Assembly (NCBI GenBank): GCA_002105175.1
Contig: MCGE01000002.1
Coordinates: 372,001 to 436,000, forward strand
DNA: 64,000 nucleotides
Direction: 5' to 3'
DNA from: Absidia repens
Lineage: Eukaryota > Mucoromycota > Mucoromycetes > Mucorales > Cunninghamellaceae
Shown: positions 49,091 through 62,002 of the stretch, in pieces
How the letters are laid out: the number at the start of each line of letters is the position of its first letter
How positions within the stretch are numbered: the stretch's first letter is position 1
Made by a program: the position numbers and the translations under genes
The notes under the pieces: model-generated
Told to the model about the DNA's origin: nothing
The model's database searches: none
The model's input: the letters and a program-made list of their open reading frames with translations, nothing else

Positions 49091-49632
49091 TCTATGCTAC
49101 AAAGATGGTGGATTGTCTAAGAATTCATGCTACTTTTGGTCCAGGGCGAATGAAGCAATCTGGAAATCGGACCCGCCCCGGCGAAACATTTTGTAACTGT
49201 CAGAGAAATAGGGGGACGCCCTAAAAAAGAAAGCGGAGATTTGCAACATGGAACTGGTCTAATGCAGAGCGAAGTTTTTTAAGCAGGATTTTTTTATTTT
49301 TTCCATATGAAGAAACTCCACCATCAAAAAAAAAAAAAAGAAAAAAAGAGAAAAAACAGAAGTCTCGGGCATTGATGTGAGCACAAGCGTGAAGTAGCTT
49401 GGTGCGATAGTTTTTGGTTATTCACCGTTGGCGTATCAGTCCATGATTATTGGATGTGTTTTACCAGGCAATTTGAAGTTTGTGTCGGAACGTCGAATTA
49501 TCTGTTTTTGATTTTTTATATCCTCTTGAATTCTATTTTATTTTATTTTCTCTTCTCTTTCTTCTTTGTATATATTTGCTTTTCCTCTCTTGATATAAAC
49601 ATACTTCCTACAAAAACAACTCTTTTATCGAA
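49091..49632. other. Intergenic, UGDH promoter region
   Basis: Low-complexity A runs at 49326-49360 and T/C-rich sequence from 49505 to 49580 before the UGDH start. No gene seen. Confidence 0.5.
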
Positions 49633-51391
49633 ATGACGACTGTGAAGAATATTTGCTGTATTGGTGCTGGTTATGTAGGTAGGTTGACGAACGGCACTCT
49701 TTTCAATTGCTCATTCTCATAACTTTTCTTCTTCGTCTTCTCAAATAAATAGGCGGACCTACTTGTGCTGTAAGTTATATATATTCCTAAAAACCAAGAA
49801 GATGTTTACTAAATCCTTTTTTTTTCTAGGTCATTGCCTACAAATGTCATGATATCAAAGTGACCATTGTTGATGTCAATCCAACCCGTATTGCTGCTTG
49901 GAATTCGGATAAGCTCCCCATTTATGAACCTGGGCTGGACAAGGTTGTATTTGACCGTCGCGACAAAAACCTGTTTTTCTCAACCAATGTAGATGGTGCC
50001 ATTCAGGAAGCTGATCTCATCTTTGTTTCGGTTAACACTCCCACGAAAAAGGCTGGTATGGGGGCTGGTCGTGCTGCTGATCTCGCGTAAGTCAAACGAT
50101 ATCAAATGAACGACGAAAGGTGTGTGTGTGTGATTACTTTCTCTTTATGCTAAATCAAAGATGTGTATGTGGTATAGATATGTGGAAAGTGCTACTCGAC
50201 GTATCGCTCAGGTGGCCACCTCATCAAAGATTGTGGTGGAAAAATCAACGGTACCCTGTCGTACAGCCCAAAGCATGCGCACTATATTGGAAGCCAACTC
50301 TACCAAGGAAATTCATTTTGATATCTTGTCCAACCCTGAATTTTTGGCAGAAGGAACGGCCATTGATGACTTGCTTAGCCCGGATCGTGTTTTGATTGGT
50401 GCATTGCAAACTCCCGAAGGTATCAAGGCCCAACAGGCACTGGCGGGTGTCTATCAACATTGGGTCCCCAAAGACCGTGTCCTTACCACTAATCTCTGGT
50501 CGTCTGAATTATCAAAGCTGGTAAGCATAGGGTGATGATGGGAAGGGGAACGAGGACACGAGTTGATACTTGACTTTATAAAAAAAAAATCAAAAAGGTT
50601 AACCTTCATTATATGTATATTGACCTTTATAGGCTGCAAATGCAATGCTCGCTCAACGGATCTCGTCGGTGAATGCTCTTTCTGCCATTTGTGAAGCCAC
50701 TGGTGCTGACGTGGATGAAGTCGCTTATGCTTGCGGTCGCGACACTCGTCTGGGGTCCAAGTTTTTAAAGGCGTCTGTCGGGTTTGGTGGATCATGCTTC
50801 CAAAAGGATATTCTCAATTTGGTTTATCTCTCTGAACAACTCAACCTTCCTGAGGTGGCAGCTTACTGGCATCAAGTGGTGGTCATGAATGAATATCAAA
50901 AGAAACGCTTTGTACGCAATATCATCAAAACTCTCTTCAACACCATCACCAACAAAAAGATCGCGGTACTGGGATTTGCATTCAAGAAGGATACAGGGGA
51001 TACACGGGAATCGGCTGCTATTACGCTCATCAAAGATTTTATTCAAGAGTCGGCGCATGTGGCCATTTATGATCCCAAGGTGGAACGTGAACAAATATAT
51101 ATGGATTTGGCGGATTCAGGTGGTGTGGTGGATACGCGACAACAGGTGGAAAAACAAGTACAGATTTGCAGTAATGCCTATGAAGCTGCTCAGGATGCCG
51201 ATGCTATTGTTGTGGTCACAGAATGGGATGAATTCCGGGACGATCAATTGGACTATGCAAAGATTTATGCTGGAATGCACAAACCAGCCTTTTTGTTTGA
51301 TGGTCGCTTACTTGTCAATGCGCCTAAACTCCGCAAAATGGGATTCAAAGTCAATGTGATTGGAAAAACTGAGTTAGCTGGAACCGCCTAA
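49633..51391 (+). CDS. UDP-glucose 6-dehydrogenase
   Basis: Five exons (49633-49678, 49753-49769, 49830-50086, 50178-50520, 50633-51391) give 473 residues. The NAD-binding loop [18 protein letters not shown] is assembled from three exons, the middle one being a 17-nt micro-exon coding for most of GGPTCA. Other signatures are [44 protein letters not shown], the catalytic Cys in [12 protein letters not shown], and [14 protein letters not shown]. The enzyme oxidises UDP-glucose to UDP-glucuronate in the cytosol. In Mucoromycota this feeds the glucuronic-acid polymers of the cell wall (established for the group). An AATAAA is at about 51562. Confidence 0.95.
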
Positions 51392-51889
51392 ATTAGAACT
51401 TTTTACACTTTTCTCTTCGTTCCTATTTTATTTTTATTTTTTTATACATTACTATATTTATGGTATTATCATTTGCATTAGCTAGCATTTCAATTTTTTA
51501 TTTTACTTTATTTTACCTCTTGTTATTTATTTAGTCTTTTTCTTTGAAATATATTTTTGTAAATAAACGGTGCTTTAGCACTTTTATTGGGCCCATTTAG
51601 AAATCCTATGATTTTATATTTTATACTTATAATTATGATATCGTTTATTTTGCGAGGCGCGACTTGTGGTCTGAGGGGCATATACAATTAAAGATGACCG
51701 TTATACTACAAACTTGTAGGGCGGGATGTGATTAGTACCCGAAAGGGCACCAGGAAAAAAAAATAAAATGCTTTGGGTTTTTTTGGTTGCCATCAGCGGA
51801 GGTTCAAATGAAAGGCACTACTGTCCTCTTCCCTTTTTTATTTTTCTTCTTTATTTTTACTTAGCAACGCCGAAAAATCAACACCAGTC
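51392..51889. other. Intergenic between UGDH and MTC1
   Basis: UGDH 3' UTR rich in ATTTT, then a G-rich stretch (51660-51750) and the MTC1 leader. No gene seen. Confidence 0.55.
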
Positions 51890-53238
51890 ATGTCTACATC
51901 GAACAGCAGTTTATCCGAAGCGGAAAAGTTTCTGGAATCTCTCAACTTGCCAGAGTCATCATCAGGTCAAGATTCAACCAATGTGACGCCCTCAGAACCA
52001 GCAACTACAGCAACAACAGCAACAACAACAACAACAGCAACATCAGATCGCAATGATATAATGGATTTTTTAGATGAGATCTCAAATTATTCCAATGAAG
52101 GCCAAAAGCAGCAAGAAGCATCTTCCACCGACAAGAATAGCAACAACTCTACAACTTCAACAGCAACAACGCCAGCACCATCAGCGACTACTGTTCCAGC
52201 ATCTACCAACAATGCATCTGAGCAAGCAACTTCTGGGAATGGTGGTGGTGGTGGTGGATGGATGTCCTGGGGAAATTCTTTGCTCGCTCAGGCCAGTTCT
52301 GCAGTGAAGACAACAACGGATCAAATCAATCGGACTGTACAATCAGCCGAATCGAAGAATCTCTTGGAGGAACGAGTCAAGCATCTTCAAACTCTGGTGA
52401 ACAAGGACACTATTGAAAAACTTGGAACGAACTTGCGACAGTTGACCACGCAGATCATGGAAACGGTGGCTCCTCCTATTTCCGAACATGAACTTGTGGA
52501 AGTATGGCTCTCTCATGATGGCGCTGGGTATCAAGGGATGGAAGCTTTGGTCTATCGTGCTTTTGCTCGGGTCATGGAACAAACCGAATCTGGTCAGGTG
52601 GTCGTACGAAAAGGATCTGACGAAGACGATGATCGCAATGAAGATGGTTCCCGCGATTGGAATATGACACAAGGTATTGTTCAAGGTATTAAATTAGCAA
52701 AGGTAATAGTTTATCAAATTATTTTCTTTTTACATGTCACATTCATGATTTACTCATGTCATTTTTTTATTGGGGGGGGGTACTTTATTATTATGATTAG
52801 ACCAATGTCGACCATCTTATCAAGCTACGATATTCACAACCCGGAACAGCTACAACTATACCTCAAGAAGACACCACGCCTGTCATCACTTGTCCGGTTT
52901 ATATGGCGATCCAACCTGCTAAGAACTCATTCACCGAAGATGATACGATTCCTTCTCAACTTGTGTATGCTATTGTGCTGGAAGACCCTACCAACAAACT
53001 CTCATTCCAGACTTATTCTCAATCTATTCCCCTGGCATGGTTGGACATTCCTTATGAAGAAAACGAATGGGTGGAAGATAAGATCGTAGATGTGTTAAGG
53101 ATGGCTGTGACAACAGTGGCTCAAGATTACGTATTTACAAGAATGACGGGTGGTGCCAAGCTCGCTCAAGCCGTGGAAGAATCTTCGAAAAAACAGGATC
53201 AACCAAAGACAACTACCGAAGCGAATACAAGTGTATGA
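51890..53238 (+). CDS. MTC1: Maintenance of telomere capping protein 1 (Mtc1) family
   Basis: Two exons (51890-52702, 52801-53238) give 416 residues. The start SEAEKFLESLNLP and DRNDIMDFLDEISNYS, the central WMSWGNSLLAQASSAVKTTT and NLLEERVKHLQTLV, and the C-terminal YAIVLEDPTNKLSFQTYSQS and IPLAWLDIPYEENEWVED follow the order of fungal Mtc1 proteins. Yeast Mtc1 is a cytoplasmic/vesicle-associated factor named from genetic interaction with telomere-capping mutants; its biochemical role is unclear. Two Thr/Ala-rich runs are interspersed in the N-terminal half. The first intron ends in a G-run-containing, AT-rich stretch (52703-52800). An AATAAA lies at about 53385. Confidence 0.85.
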
Positions 53239-53559
53239 TTTTGGACAAAAAAAAAAAAACTTTTCTGACTCTCCTTCATTAGATTAGGTTTCTAGTTTTG
53301 ATTTATATTGATGTAGTTAGTATTTCCCCTCCCGTCCCCTTTCAACCCCCCGTTTTACCTCTGCTATTTTATCAGTCGACTTTCAATAAAAAAACAGTTA
53401 TAATATATGCAACTATTGATGGTGTTTATGATTATGGGATAAATGCAAATGATATGAAAATGTGGGCAGGGATATGCGGTGATGCCTGTGATTGAGATTT
53501 AGTCGCGTGCGTCTTTTTTTTTTTTTTTTCAACTGTGTGTATGTGTGTGCACGGAAAAT
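53239..53559. other. Intergenic after MTC1
   Basis: 3' UTR and a T run at 53516-53529. No gene seen; repeat copy E begins near the right limit. Confidence 0.5.
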
Positions 53560-54405
53560 GAAAACCACGATAAATATGGATGTCTTCCACCATTTCACAA
53601 TTTTGGTGGGCAGTCAAGTTCAATATGAAGTGTCCTAGAAACGCCAACTAGTCGCTAGGATTGTAGGAGGAAAAGTAATCTTCGTGGGTGTTTACAAAAG
53701 GGCACTCGCGAAGTAACCACAATAAAAGCTTTGCTCATTGTATAATGGATCAGAGGTTTGGCGATGAAAAAAACAAGGTAGATTTTTATTTGAAGGGATA
53801 TATGATAACTAAACTAAGAGCGAAGGACTTGTTATAACAAGCGAGGAGGTAAAATAGGTCAGACTATTATGGGTTCTAAAAGGATCGCCAACATCAGCCT
53901 AAAGCTACGAGTGTAAAAAGGGATCTAATTGATTTTACAGTGCAAGTGATGAGAAAGACTGAAATGGTATGTTCTACTGAATCATATCTACTGTCAGTAC
54001 TAATCTAAGGGACGCAATGATGGAGAAAGATCTATTGTATATTGCAAGAGAGAGAATAATGGATCATTCTTAATTGAAAACATATAATAAAATAGATATT
54101 TTATCAGATGCAGTTAAATACTATGAAAAACTAATATAATATCAAGCTAATGAATGCTTCAAAAAGCCCACTTATTGTGCCCTCGGATCCTGAATCCAAA
54201 ATGAAAGGGCTTCCCCATGCATGTTGTATTCCCTGAGCTGAAAACGCTTCTAAACTAGTCCTGACACTAATCTAAAATCACCATTGCCTCAAAGAAGTTA
54301 AATGTTGACGGGAAAAATAGAAGAAATAAAAGAAAAAGAGAAGAAAGAGGGCAGAAAAAAAGAGGGAGTAACAAAAAAAAAAAATCCACGTGGGCGGGAT
54401 TTGAA
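53560..54405 (-). repeat. Dispersed repeat family, copy E (reverse)
   Basis: On the minus strand: TCAAATCCCGCCCACGTGGA (CACGTG at 54387-54392), T/C tract, TTAGATTAGTGTCAGGACTA (about 54275-54256), core at 54221-54187 (GCATGGGGAAGCCCTTTCAT), CATTAGCTTGATATTATATT, ATCTGATAAAATATCT, then CTTCAAATAAAAATC at about 53799. The far end (53560-53700) is uncertain. Confidence 0.72.
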
Positions 54406-54789
54406 AATTTCTTTTGTGGCGACTTCTCATCATGGGTATTGGCCCACAAGTGTTGATACGTCAAAATAGAACAGTTGTCATGGAACATCAAATAAACACA
54501 AACATCATCATCAGAGAAAAACAGACATCGACATTGTGGAACAAAAATATATTTCTGAAGGACATTTTAAAATGTATATAAAACAATAACAAAAACAAAA
54601 GATGAGAGAGTCGGCGTAAAGATAAGAGAAAGATAAGTTTAATTGTTTATTGTTTTTTTTTTTGAAATAAACATTATATATACAATATGAATGGGGAAAA
54701 AGAGGGGAGGAGAAGAGGGTAAACAATCAATCTAAACTAGTCAAACTATCCTATCATACTTCAGTCAAACCACCCACCATACATAAAAA
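54406..54789. other. Intergenic, 3' flank of PPN1
   Basis: AT-rich DNA with TTTGAAATAAAC-type signals; no gene seen. Confidence 0.5.
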
Positions 54790-56489
54790 TCACGTCTGCA
54801 CCACCATGTTTTGTAAGTAGTTTGTCCAGAGGGAATGGGCCGATGCCGACTTGTCCACAAATACCTGCGCCAGATCCAACCAGCTTTGCGTTGACAAATC
54901 CTTCATATCATAATCATCATCAGTAGAGTATTCTACTTCAAAGGTAGGTCGTGTGGTGTTATCGTAGAGGTATTCCCGGTTCCAATATGCCAAGTCGGAA
55001 TACCATTGGGTATATTTCATCCATGTACCAAAGCCAGGGCAAGAACGGTTTGCATTGTATTCGTTGATTCTAAATCCAGGGTTGTAGACCGGTAGCAGAG
55101 GAGGAGCCACATGGATCACCACCAAATCCTTGGTCCCATCGTAGTGTTTCAGACTTCGTTTGTACTGTTTGCGGAGTTTTCTTGCAATGTTGCTGCCACG
55201 AATAACGATATCGTCGTTGTCCCCATAATAGTCATCCTCATCATCTTCGTCGTCGTCTTCATCTTCGTCATCATGTTGTTGTGGTGGTTGGCGTTTGGGA
55301 TAGCGATGAAGAATTTGGAAGTGATCCATGTTGGCATGACCATAAAAGTGTGCTTGGATAATATCTTGATAATCCAGTGAAAGTCGTGTGTATTCGTGCA
55401 GACAATCCCGTTTGAAGGATTTAGTGCTAGGAGGCACATGACCCATGATATAAACCTTGACACCATCCAAGCGAGCTTGTTCCAGTTGCTGTTCAATCCA
55501 TTGCATATGTTCCCACCCAGGTTCGCCATAGAGATCGCATCGCCCCACCGCATCGTTCGAGTCAAAAAAGTACAATGTATTGAGTGAGAAGATACGAATG
55601 CCTTGTGCTGCATCCACAGTGAAATAGCCTCCACGTCGGAATGTCGCCAGTTGGTTCGCGGGAATGAAGTCGCGCCAGATGTGACTGTACACCACTAGTT
55701 GAGTATTGTCTTGTTCTTCGCCAGTGCCAACGGTGCGTGTCGGACCTGTTAATTTATTGTGTGGGTGGACGTCGTTGTTGCCGATACAGGGAATCAAAGG
55801 GATAGGGGAGTTGTCCGATGACCGGCGGAACGCCTTTTGTAGAGCTTCAGTGATCCTGATATTGTATTGTAAGATCTCTTCACCAGATCGTCGAATCTTT
55901 CCAGGTTCAGTATCATGTCTAAAATGGGAAAAAGAAAGAAATTATTAGTTTCTATTTTTGATCTCCCTTGTGCGCATGATATCATTTTCTTTTTTTGTTC
56001 CTTACCTAGCATTGTCACCAGTCCAAACCACAAAATCAATTTTGTCTTTCCATTCTCGAGCAATCCAATCAATACTATGAGAGACCATGTGAGGAGCTGC
56101 ATCACAATCCGTAGCAGGTGCGCCCCAATAACCTGCGAGCTTTCCCTTGCGTGCCTTCTTCTTCTTATGTTTCTTTGGTTCACGGTGACAGAATGATGTG
56201 ATGGTTGCACCAGGTTGGAAATGGTCGTCCACCTTTGCACAGAAAAAAAGGGGAAGGGAAAAAAATAAAAAAAAATATCAGTACAAACGCTGAAAATAAC
56301 ATTTCCTTTGATGCTTACATGAATATCAGTCAAATGTAAAAATCGCCCATATTGAGGAGGAGAGTCCACTGTAGTTTGAGAAGTGGTAGAAAGTGTCACT
56401 TGCTGTTGCTGAGGGATTCCTTGCACCAAAAACGAGGTTGAGCCAATAATACCAAGAGCGATAGCGTTGTATATGTAACTTGAAGGCAT
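54790..56489 (-). CDS. PPN1: Endopolyphosphatase (Ppn1-like metallophosphoesterase)
   Basis: Three exons (56489-56319, 56232-56006, 55918-54790) give 508 residues. A hydrophobic stretch near residues 7-24 (YNAIALGIIGSTSFLVQG) fits a type II signal anchor. Metal-binding motifs of calcineurin-like phosphoesterases come in order: FLHLTDIHVDDHF, DFVVWTGDNARHD, CIGNNDVHPHN, VYIMGHVPPS and AHFYGHANMDHFQ. GYWGAPATDCDAAP is typical of the polyphosphatase/sphingomyelinase-like branch. Fungal Ppn1 cuts long inorganic polyphosphate chains in the vacuole. A very acidic Asp/Glu insert (encoded at about 55230-55270) follows the last GH motif. ATG 56489 is chosen because it places the anchor at the N terminus. 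Confidence 0.88.
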
Positions 56490-57232
56490 TATTTGTTGGA
56501 GAGGTTCTATCACTATCACACACAAAATAAAAAAGATGTTTCAAAAAACCAATTTTTTTTTTTAAAAAAAAACGAGAGGTTTTATATAGACATGCTCTTA
56601 CCCTATTTTTTGTCCCGCCATTTTTCGAATGCCGACAAAAATTTCCACCAATATCGATTCGATTTCACCAATGATTGTCTGAACGTGGGCTAATTTGCAG
56701 TTTCTCGATGGAAAATCTGGGTCCCATTTGGCTTCCATCGTTCGTTGTACAAAGAGGTTGCATGTTTTTCAAATAATAGAAAATTTTTGTTGTTTTGTTT
56801 GATAATACAAATAAAAAGGTGGGGAGCTAAACTACAAACTAATCTAGTAAAAACTCAATAAATATTATACAATATAAATAAGAAAAACAAAGGGGGGGGG
56901 AAGGGGAAGAGCGTGACACCACGCGATATAAACATAATGGTGGTGCTTGATGCCTATGAGATAAAACCCGTCAATCTATCTTCATCAGTGTTTCGTAGCA
57001 TCATGTGGTTTACCTTTCAGAAGACAAAATATTAATCATACACCGTTTTCACAACCCGCCATTGCATGCACCATCACATTTCCACTTGAATAATCTATCG
57101 AAAGAGGGTAAGTAATCGTCATAGTGGATATGCACTTTTTCTTCTTCTTACCGAGGATGACATTGTTGATTGGTCAAATGTGATCAGTTCCTTCCGACAT
57201 CAAGGGTATTGTATGATAACCAGCTACTGGAC
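56490..57232. other. Intergenic between PPN1 and a small hypothetical gene
   Basis: PPN1 promoter side plus AT-rich DNA with a G run near 56891. No gene recognised. Confidence 0.5.
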
Positions 57233-57789
57233 TTAATTGCAAACTAACCCAGTAATAAATGCCATTACTGTTCTTGAAGATCGAGGTGACGGTAACGTGG
57301 TATAGTAACGGTAGTGCTGACAGCTAATTTGACAGGTGATGAAATTGACAAGACTGGATGATTGAGCAGCGTTTTTACTGTCAAGTTGAATATCGCTAAC
57401 GGGGATAGAAATATATTGCTGGTCATGCATCCGTAAAAGCAATCTGATCCTGCACAACGATAACATAAATGAATTGATGATTGATGAGATATACTGACTG
57501 TTTATCGTCTTCGGTGATACAATTGGGATAATCCGTTGTCGCTATTGAATTCAGTCTGAATGATAAAAGCCAAGGTCAGTATCAGCATGGATTCAGGGAC
57601 CTTAGGTTGAGAATAACAAGACAAACATGAGCTCTATATCGTCACAAAATAAAATGATGTGATGTTGGCTACTTTTCTAACCTATAATACATGTTTAAAG
57701 CAATTCACTTACGTGGTGCGCCATGTCACCTTGCAATGTAGATTGTTTCTTGCCAAACTGATGCATGAGTTCCGTGAAGATTGACGCAT
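57233..57789 (-). CDS. Hypothetical small spliced gene (116 residues)
   Basis: Three minus-strand segments (57789-57713, 57555-57499, 57449-57233) with canonical GT-AG ends and matching phases would encode 116 residues: a short basic N terminus, IATTDYPNCITEDDKQI, then LLLRMHDQQYISIPVSDIQL and a Ser/Thr/Tyr-rich tail. The second intron is only 49 nt, like others here. I do not recognise the protein. An alternative frame in the first segment (FRNNASIFTELMHQFGKKQS) reads just as protein-like but hits a stop in the second segment, so the first exon may belong to a differently built gene. Treat as a weak model. Confidence 0.35.
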
Positions 57790-58428
57790 TGTTCCGAAAA
57801 CTGATATAAAGAGATGGCACTTAATAGGCTGTGAATTGAGAGCTGGTTCCGTGTTCAAGAGCTGCCGTCATGTAAATAGGAAGGGAAGGACAAAGGTGGG
57901 TTAAAATAAAAGTTGTGAAAGAAGAGGTCCCAAAAAAAAGTAAGCGGACTTTTATATTTTGAAAACATGGGAGCACCTATTTTCACCTGTCATATGGAGG
58001 GAGGTCAATACTAAGAAAAAGTACCTGGTAAAAGATGTCAAAGAACTGTTACTAACGTATACATAATTTCATTGTTGCCCCTTAATTCATAGCAAGTAAC
58101 AAAACAAATAACTTTGGTTGGTAGTACCGTACACACATCATTATCACAAAAAGAGCTAATCCAATTAGAAGAGGATTTTTATTATAATAGTTGATAAAGA
58201 ATCAATACCGACAACGAATAAATAAAAGAAGGGTATGGAGCCAAAACAAAAATCAAAATGCATAAAATAAATGTAGTAATAATAGTAAAAAGGCGAGGGG
58301 AGAGAAGATAAGGTAAATAACAATAAAAAGCGAAAGAAAAAAAATCGACCAAAACGAGTATAACTAAACTGAGCAAATTATATATATATATATATATATA
58401 TAAACCACCAGTATCTATTCTAGTTCGT
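57790..58428. other. Intergenic, 3' flank of IDI1
   Basis: AT-rich DNA with a (TA) run at 58379-58401 next to the IDI1 stop. No gene seen. Confidence 0.5.
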
Positions 58429-59347
<919 letters not shown>

Positions 59348-60159
59348 GTTGCTGTTGTGTAAAAGAGTAGGGAGTCTATAAAGATGGAGTATTTTCAGAA
59401 AAGAAAAGAAAAGAAAGAAGATCCGAGAAAACAAAAACAAAAAAACTTTAAATCAAGATGCGGAGAACAAAAATCAGTATTGGTCTTAAAAATGAGTGTT
59501 CACAATTCATTTGTTACAAGTATGAACAAGGTCATGGATTTTTCCCAGTTAGCCAATTTATTATATGAATGTTTTCAATTAGTATCTACACAGCTTCGAT
59601 TTTAATATATATAGATGAATATACATTAAAATTACCCCAAGGGCATCAGATCAAAAAAAATAAAGTATTAATAGTCCAATAACGGTATTTGAAAATAGTG
59701 TGGCCCCGCCTTCAATAAATCGAATGACAGTCTGGGGATTCATCAAAGAGCAAAAAAAAAAAAAAAGGAAGAGTAAAATGATGAAGCAAACCTACAATGG
59801 ACCACATTCATTGCAAAGGAATTGTGATGCAGGAGTCATGTGTTGAAGAATTTTTTTTTTTTACTTGACCAATCTTGGCCATAAAAGGGAATACTGGATT
59901 CTGGCAGAGCTTCCGGCTGAAATTGTTAGGCGGCAGTGGTAAAAATTGAACGAGATCGTTTTTGGAGGCAGTCAATAACTAGGGACCAAAAGAAAAACCC
60001 ATCAGGGGGAGAGACTTGATTTTCTAGTTTTGAGAAGCAGAATCCATTGTCATCGGAGCACTCCCGCTTCCAAAAATCATACTCCGATGATTTTCAACCT
60101 AATTTTTACTGTTTCTTTCTTTTTTTTTTCTTCTTCTCTTTCTTCCTCTGATTTTTTCT
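59348..60159. other. Divergent intergenic region, IDI1 / 60160 gene
   Basis: 812 bp between two divergent starts; AT-rich, with A runs at 59753-59766 and T/C-rich DNA at 60105-60155 before the right gene. No coding signal. Confidence 0.5.
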
Positions 60160-61207
60160 ATGACATCACCAAAAAACGCAATAATACTGTACAATTATTA
60201 TCGCAACAACAAAGGAGATAATATACGACATATTGATAGATTGACAAAATCCGGGTGCTCTGGACGAATACATTTCGAGGACGACTATGAAGGTAACAAC
60301 AACAAGAATATTTGAAGACATATCTATTTGGCTTAAATGGGGGTTTTTTTTGTCTTTCGATTTTTCTTTAGGGCAACAAGGATCTTCGCGGTTGAAAGAT
60401 GTTATACAACTACTGGGACTGTCTGGATGTACTACGCCATCACAGGTAAATATCCCTTCACAAAAAAAAGATGAAGGTCATTACTAGATTGATTAATAAA
60501 TTGATATCCACGTTTTTTTTTTTGACATAGATGAAGCAAACATTAGCGGACAGGTAAAACAACAACAAAAGCAAAAAGCGAAAACATTAGAAAACTTACG
60601 GGTGATTAAAATCTAACCGAACTGCATTCATAGATTTGGGAAAATGCGATTGGGAGTCATATCTAGTTCTGGGGAAGTGGTCGACATGGCAAAGTCAGCC
60701 GGGCTGACGTGGTCGAAGAAGTGGGACATACAAACTCAGTACTCGGGATTAGATGCTCTCCTTCAGTCTGGTTACAGTGACATGGACAACGATCTTCTGG
60801 ACTGTTTGATGGTGGACGTGACCCTTGAGCAAGATCAGCGGTTATCATGGCAGTGGATGGATCAGGTGATTGAGGGTGTACTTGACAGCAGACCTTCCTT
60901 ATTAAAATGCGTGGTGACGAAATCTTCTGACGAACAACAACAACAACAACAACAGCCGCGGCATTGGTGGGATAATCTTGTTCCTGCACAAAGCTACGAA
61001 TTCAAAAATGGTGTGCGCGTTAAGCCTCGGCTTGATGTGAAGTATGTATGTGCTTACTTTCATGCAGAGACGACACGTACGGATACAGTGGATACCTTCG
61101 ATGTGGATAAAATGGATCAATTTGGATGCAATGGGTCGATTCTTGCTTGGCATTACTTGGCTGAAATTGGACACAAATTGGGATATGTGCCTAAATATGG
61201 TGCTTAG
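60160..61207 (+). CDS. Conserved-looking protein of unknown function (267 residues)
   Basis: Four exons (60160-60292, 60372-60445, 60531-60553, 60634-61207) join in phase; the third is only 23 nt. The product starts MTSPKNAIILYNYYRNNKGD and continues with HFEDDYEGQQGSSRLKDVIQ, MRLGVISSSGEVVDM, LLDCLMVDVTLEQDQRLSWQ, a short poly-Gln insert, WDNLVPAQSYEFKNG, and ends in GSILAWHYLAEIGHKLGYVP followed by KYGA. No signal peptide or membrane segment is seen. The mix of globular hydrophobic blocks and the well-formed C-terminal helix plus KYGA suggest a folded, conserved soluble protein, but I cannot name the family. A poly-Gln run (60938-60953) lies in a variable loop. No AATAAA was confirmed beyond the one at about 61291. 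Confidence 0.7.
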
Positions 61208-62002
61208 ATTAGACAAATCCATTGTTCCTCTAGAGATATTGTAGTTTAGATTTTGTTATTTATTAGTTTATTGACTTTGTATTTGTATATGAATAAATGA
61301 CATCCATTTTTCTTTTTTTAGCAATTGTCAAAAGGAATACCTATGAAAATGCTTGATTTAAATGTGATGGATTGTGCACGCTAGAACAGGTTAAGAGGGT
61401 ATTGGGAAACTGCGCGATGGGGGATTTTTATCAAAAATAGCTGACGGGGGGGATGAATGGGTTGTACAGTCCAGTAATGCAAATGTTTGGTCTGAAAATA
61501 TTGCTTCAACAAATTATCACTAATCTTCGGTATATGTGTCTCATCAAATTGATTATTGAACCTCAATAATGTCCAGACTTCCCATTGAATTTTCCTTCCA
61601 TTTTCAATAAATCTGTCCTGAATCCTATATTTATTTTGAATGCAAAATCCATCCCATGTATGTGTTATCACCCTATATTTTCCCCACTTTTCAATTCGCC
61701 ACCAACACCTGACCAAATATAGCGTTCATAATCCTCATTTGTAAACATGGAAGAAGACCAACACAAATTGATAAAACAAAAAGGGTCATTTTTATTATCA
61801 ATATTTTATTGAGACGCAAAAGGGCAAAATAAAAAAACAACGAAAATTGTAAAATATAAATGTGTGTTTAAAGGATGAGAAGAGGGAGCATAGAGTGGTA
61901 TGAGGTATATGTACAATAAGGATTATTACTAACAATTAAAATAAAACTAAAAACCTAAGCACCGTTGATGGAGCCACAGAAAAAGGAAGATGGTATCCAC
62001 TC
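61208..62002. other. Intergenic between two convergent genes
   Basis: 3' flanks of the 60160 gene (AATAAA near 61291) and of the coiled-coil gene. The minus-strand frame at 61381-61716 has no recognisable features and was left out. Confidence 0.5.

Noticed and set aside
61381..61716. 111-codon minus-strand frame in the 61.2-62.0 kb interval
   Set aside because: No recognisable motif, no start context and it lies in the 3' flank of two convergent genes.
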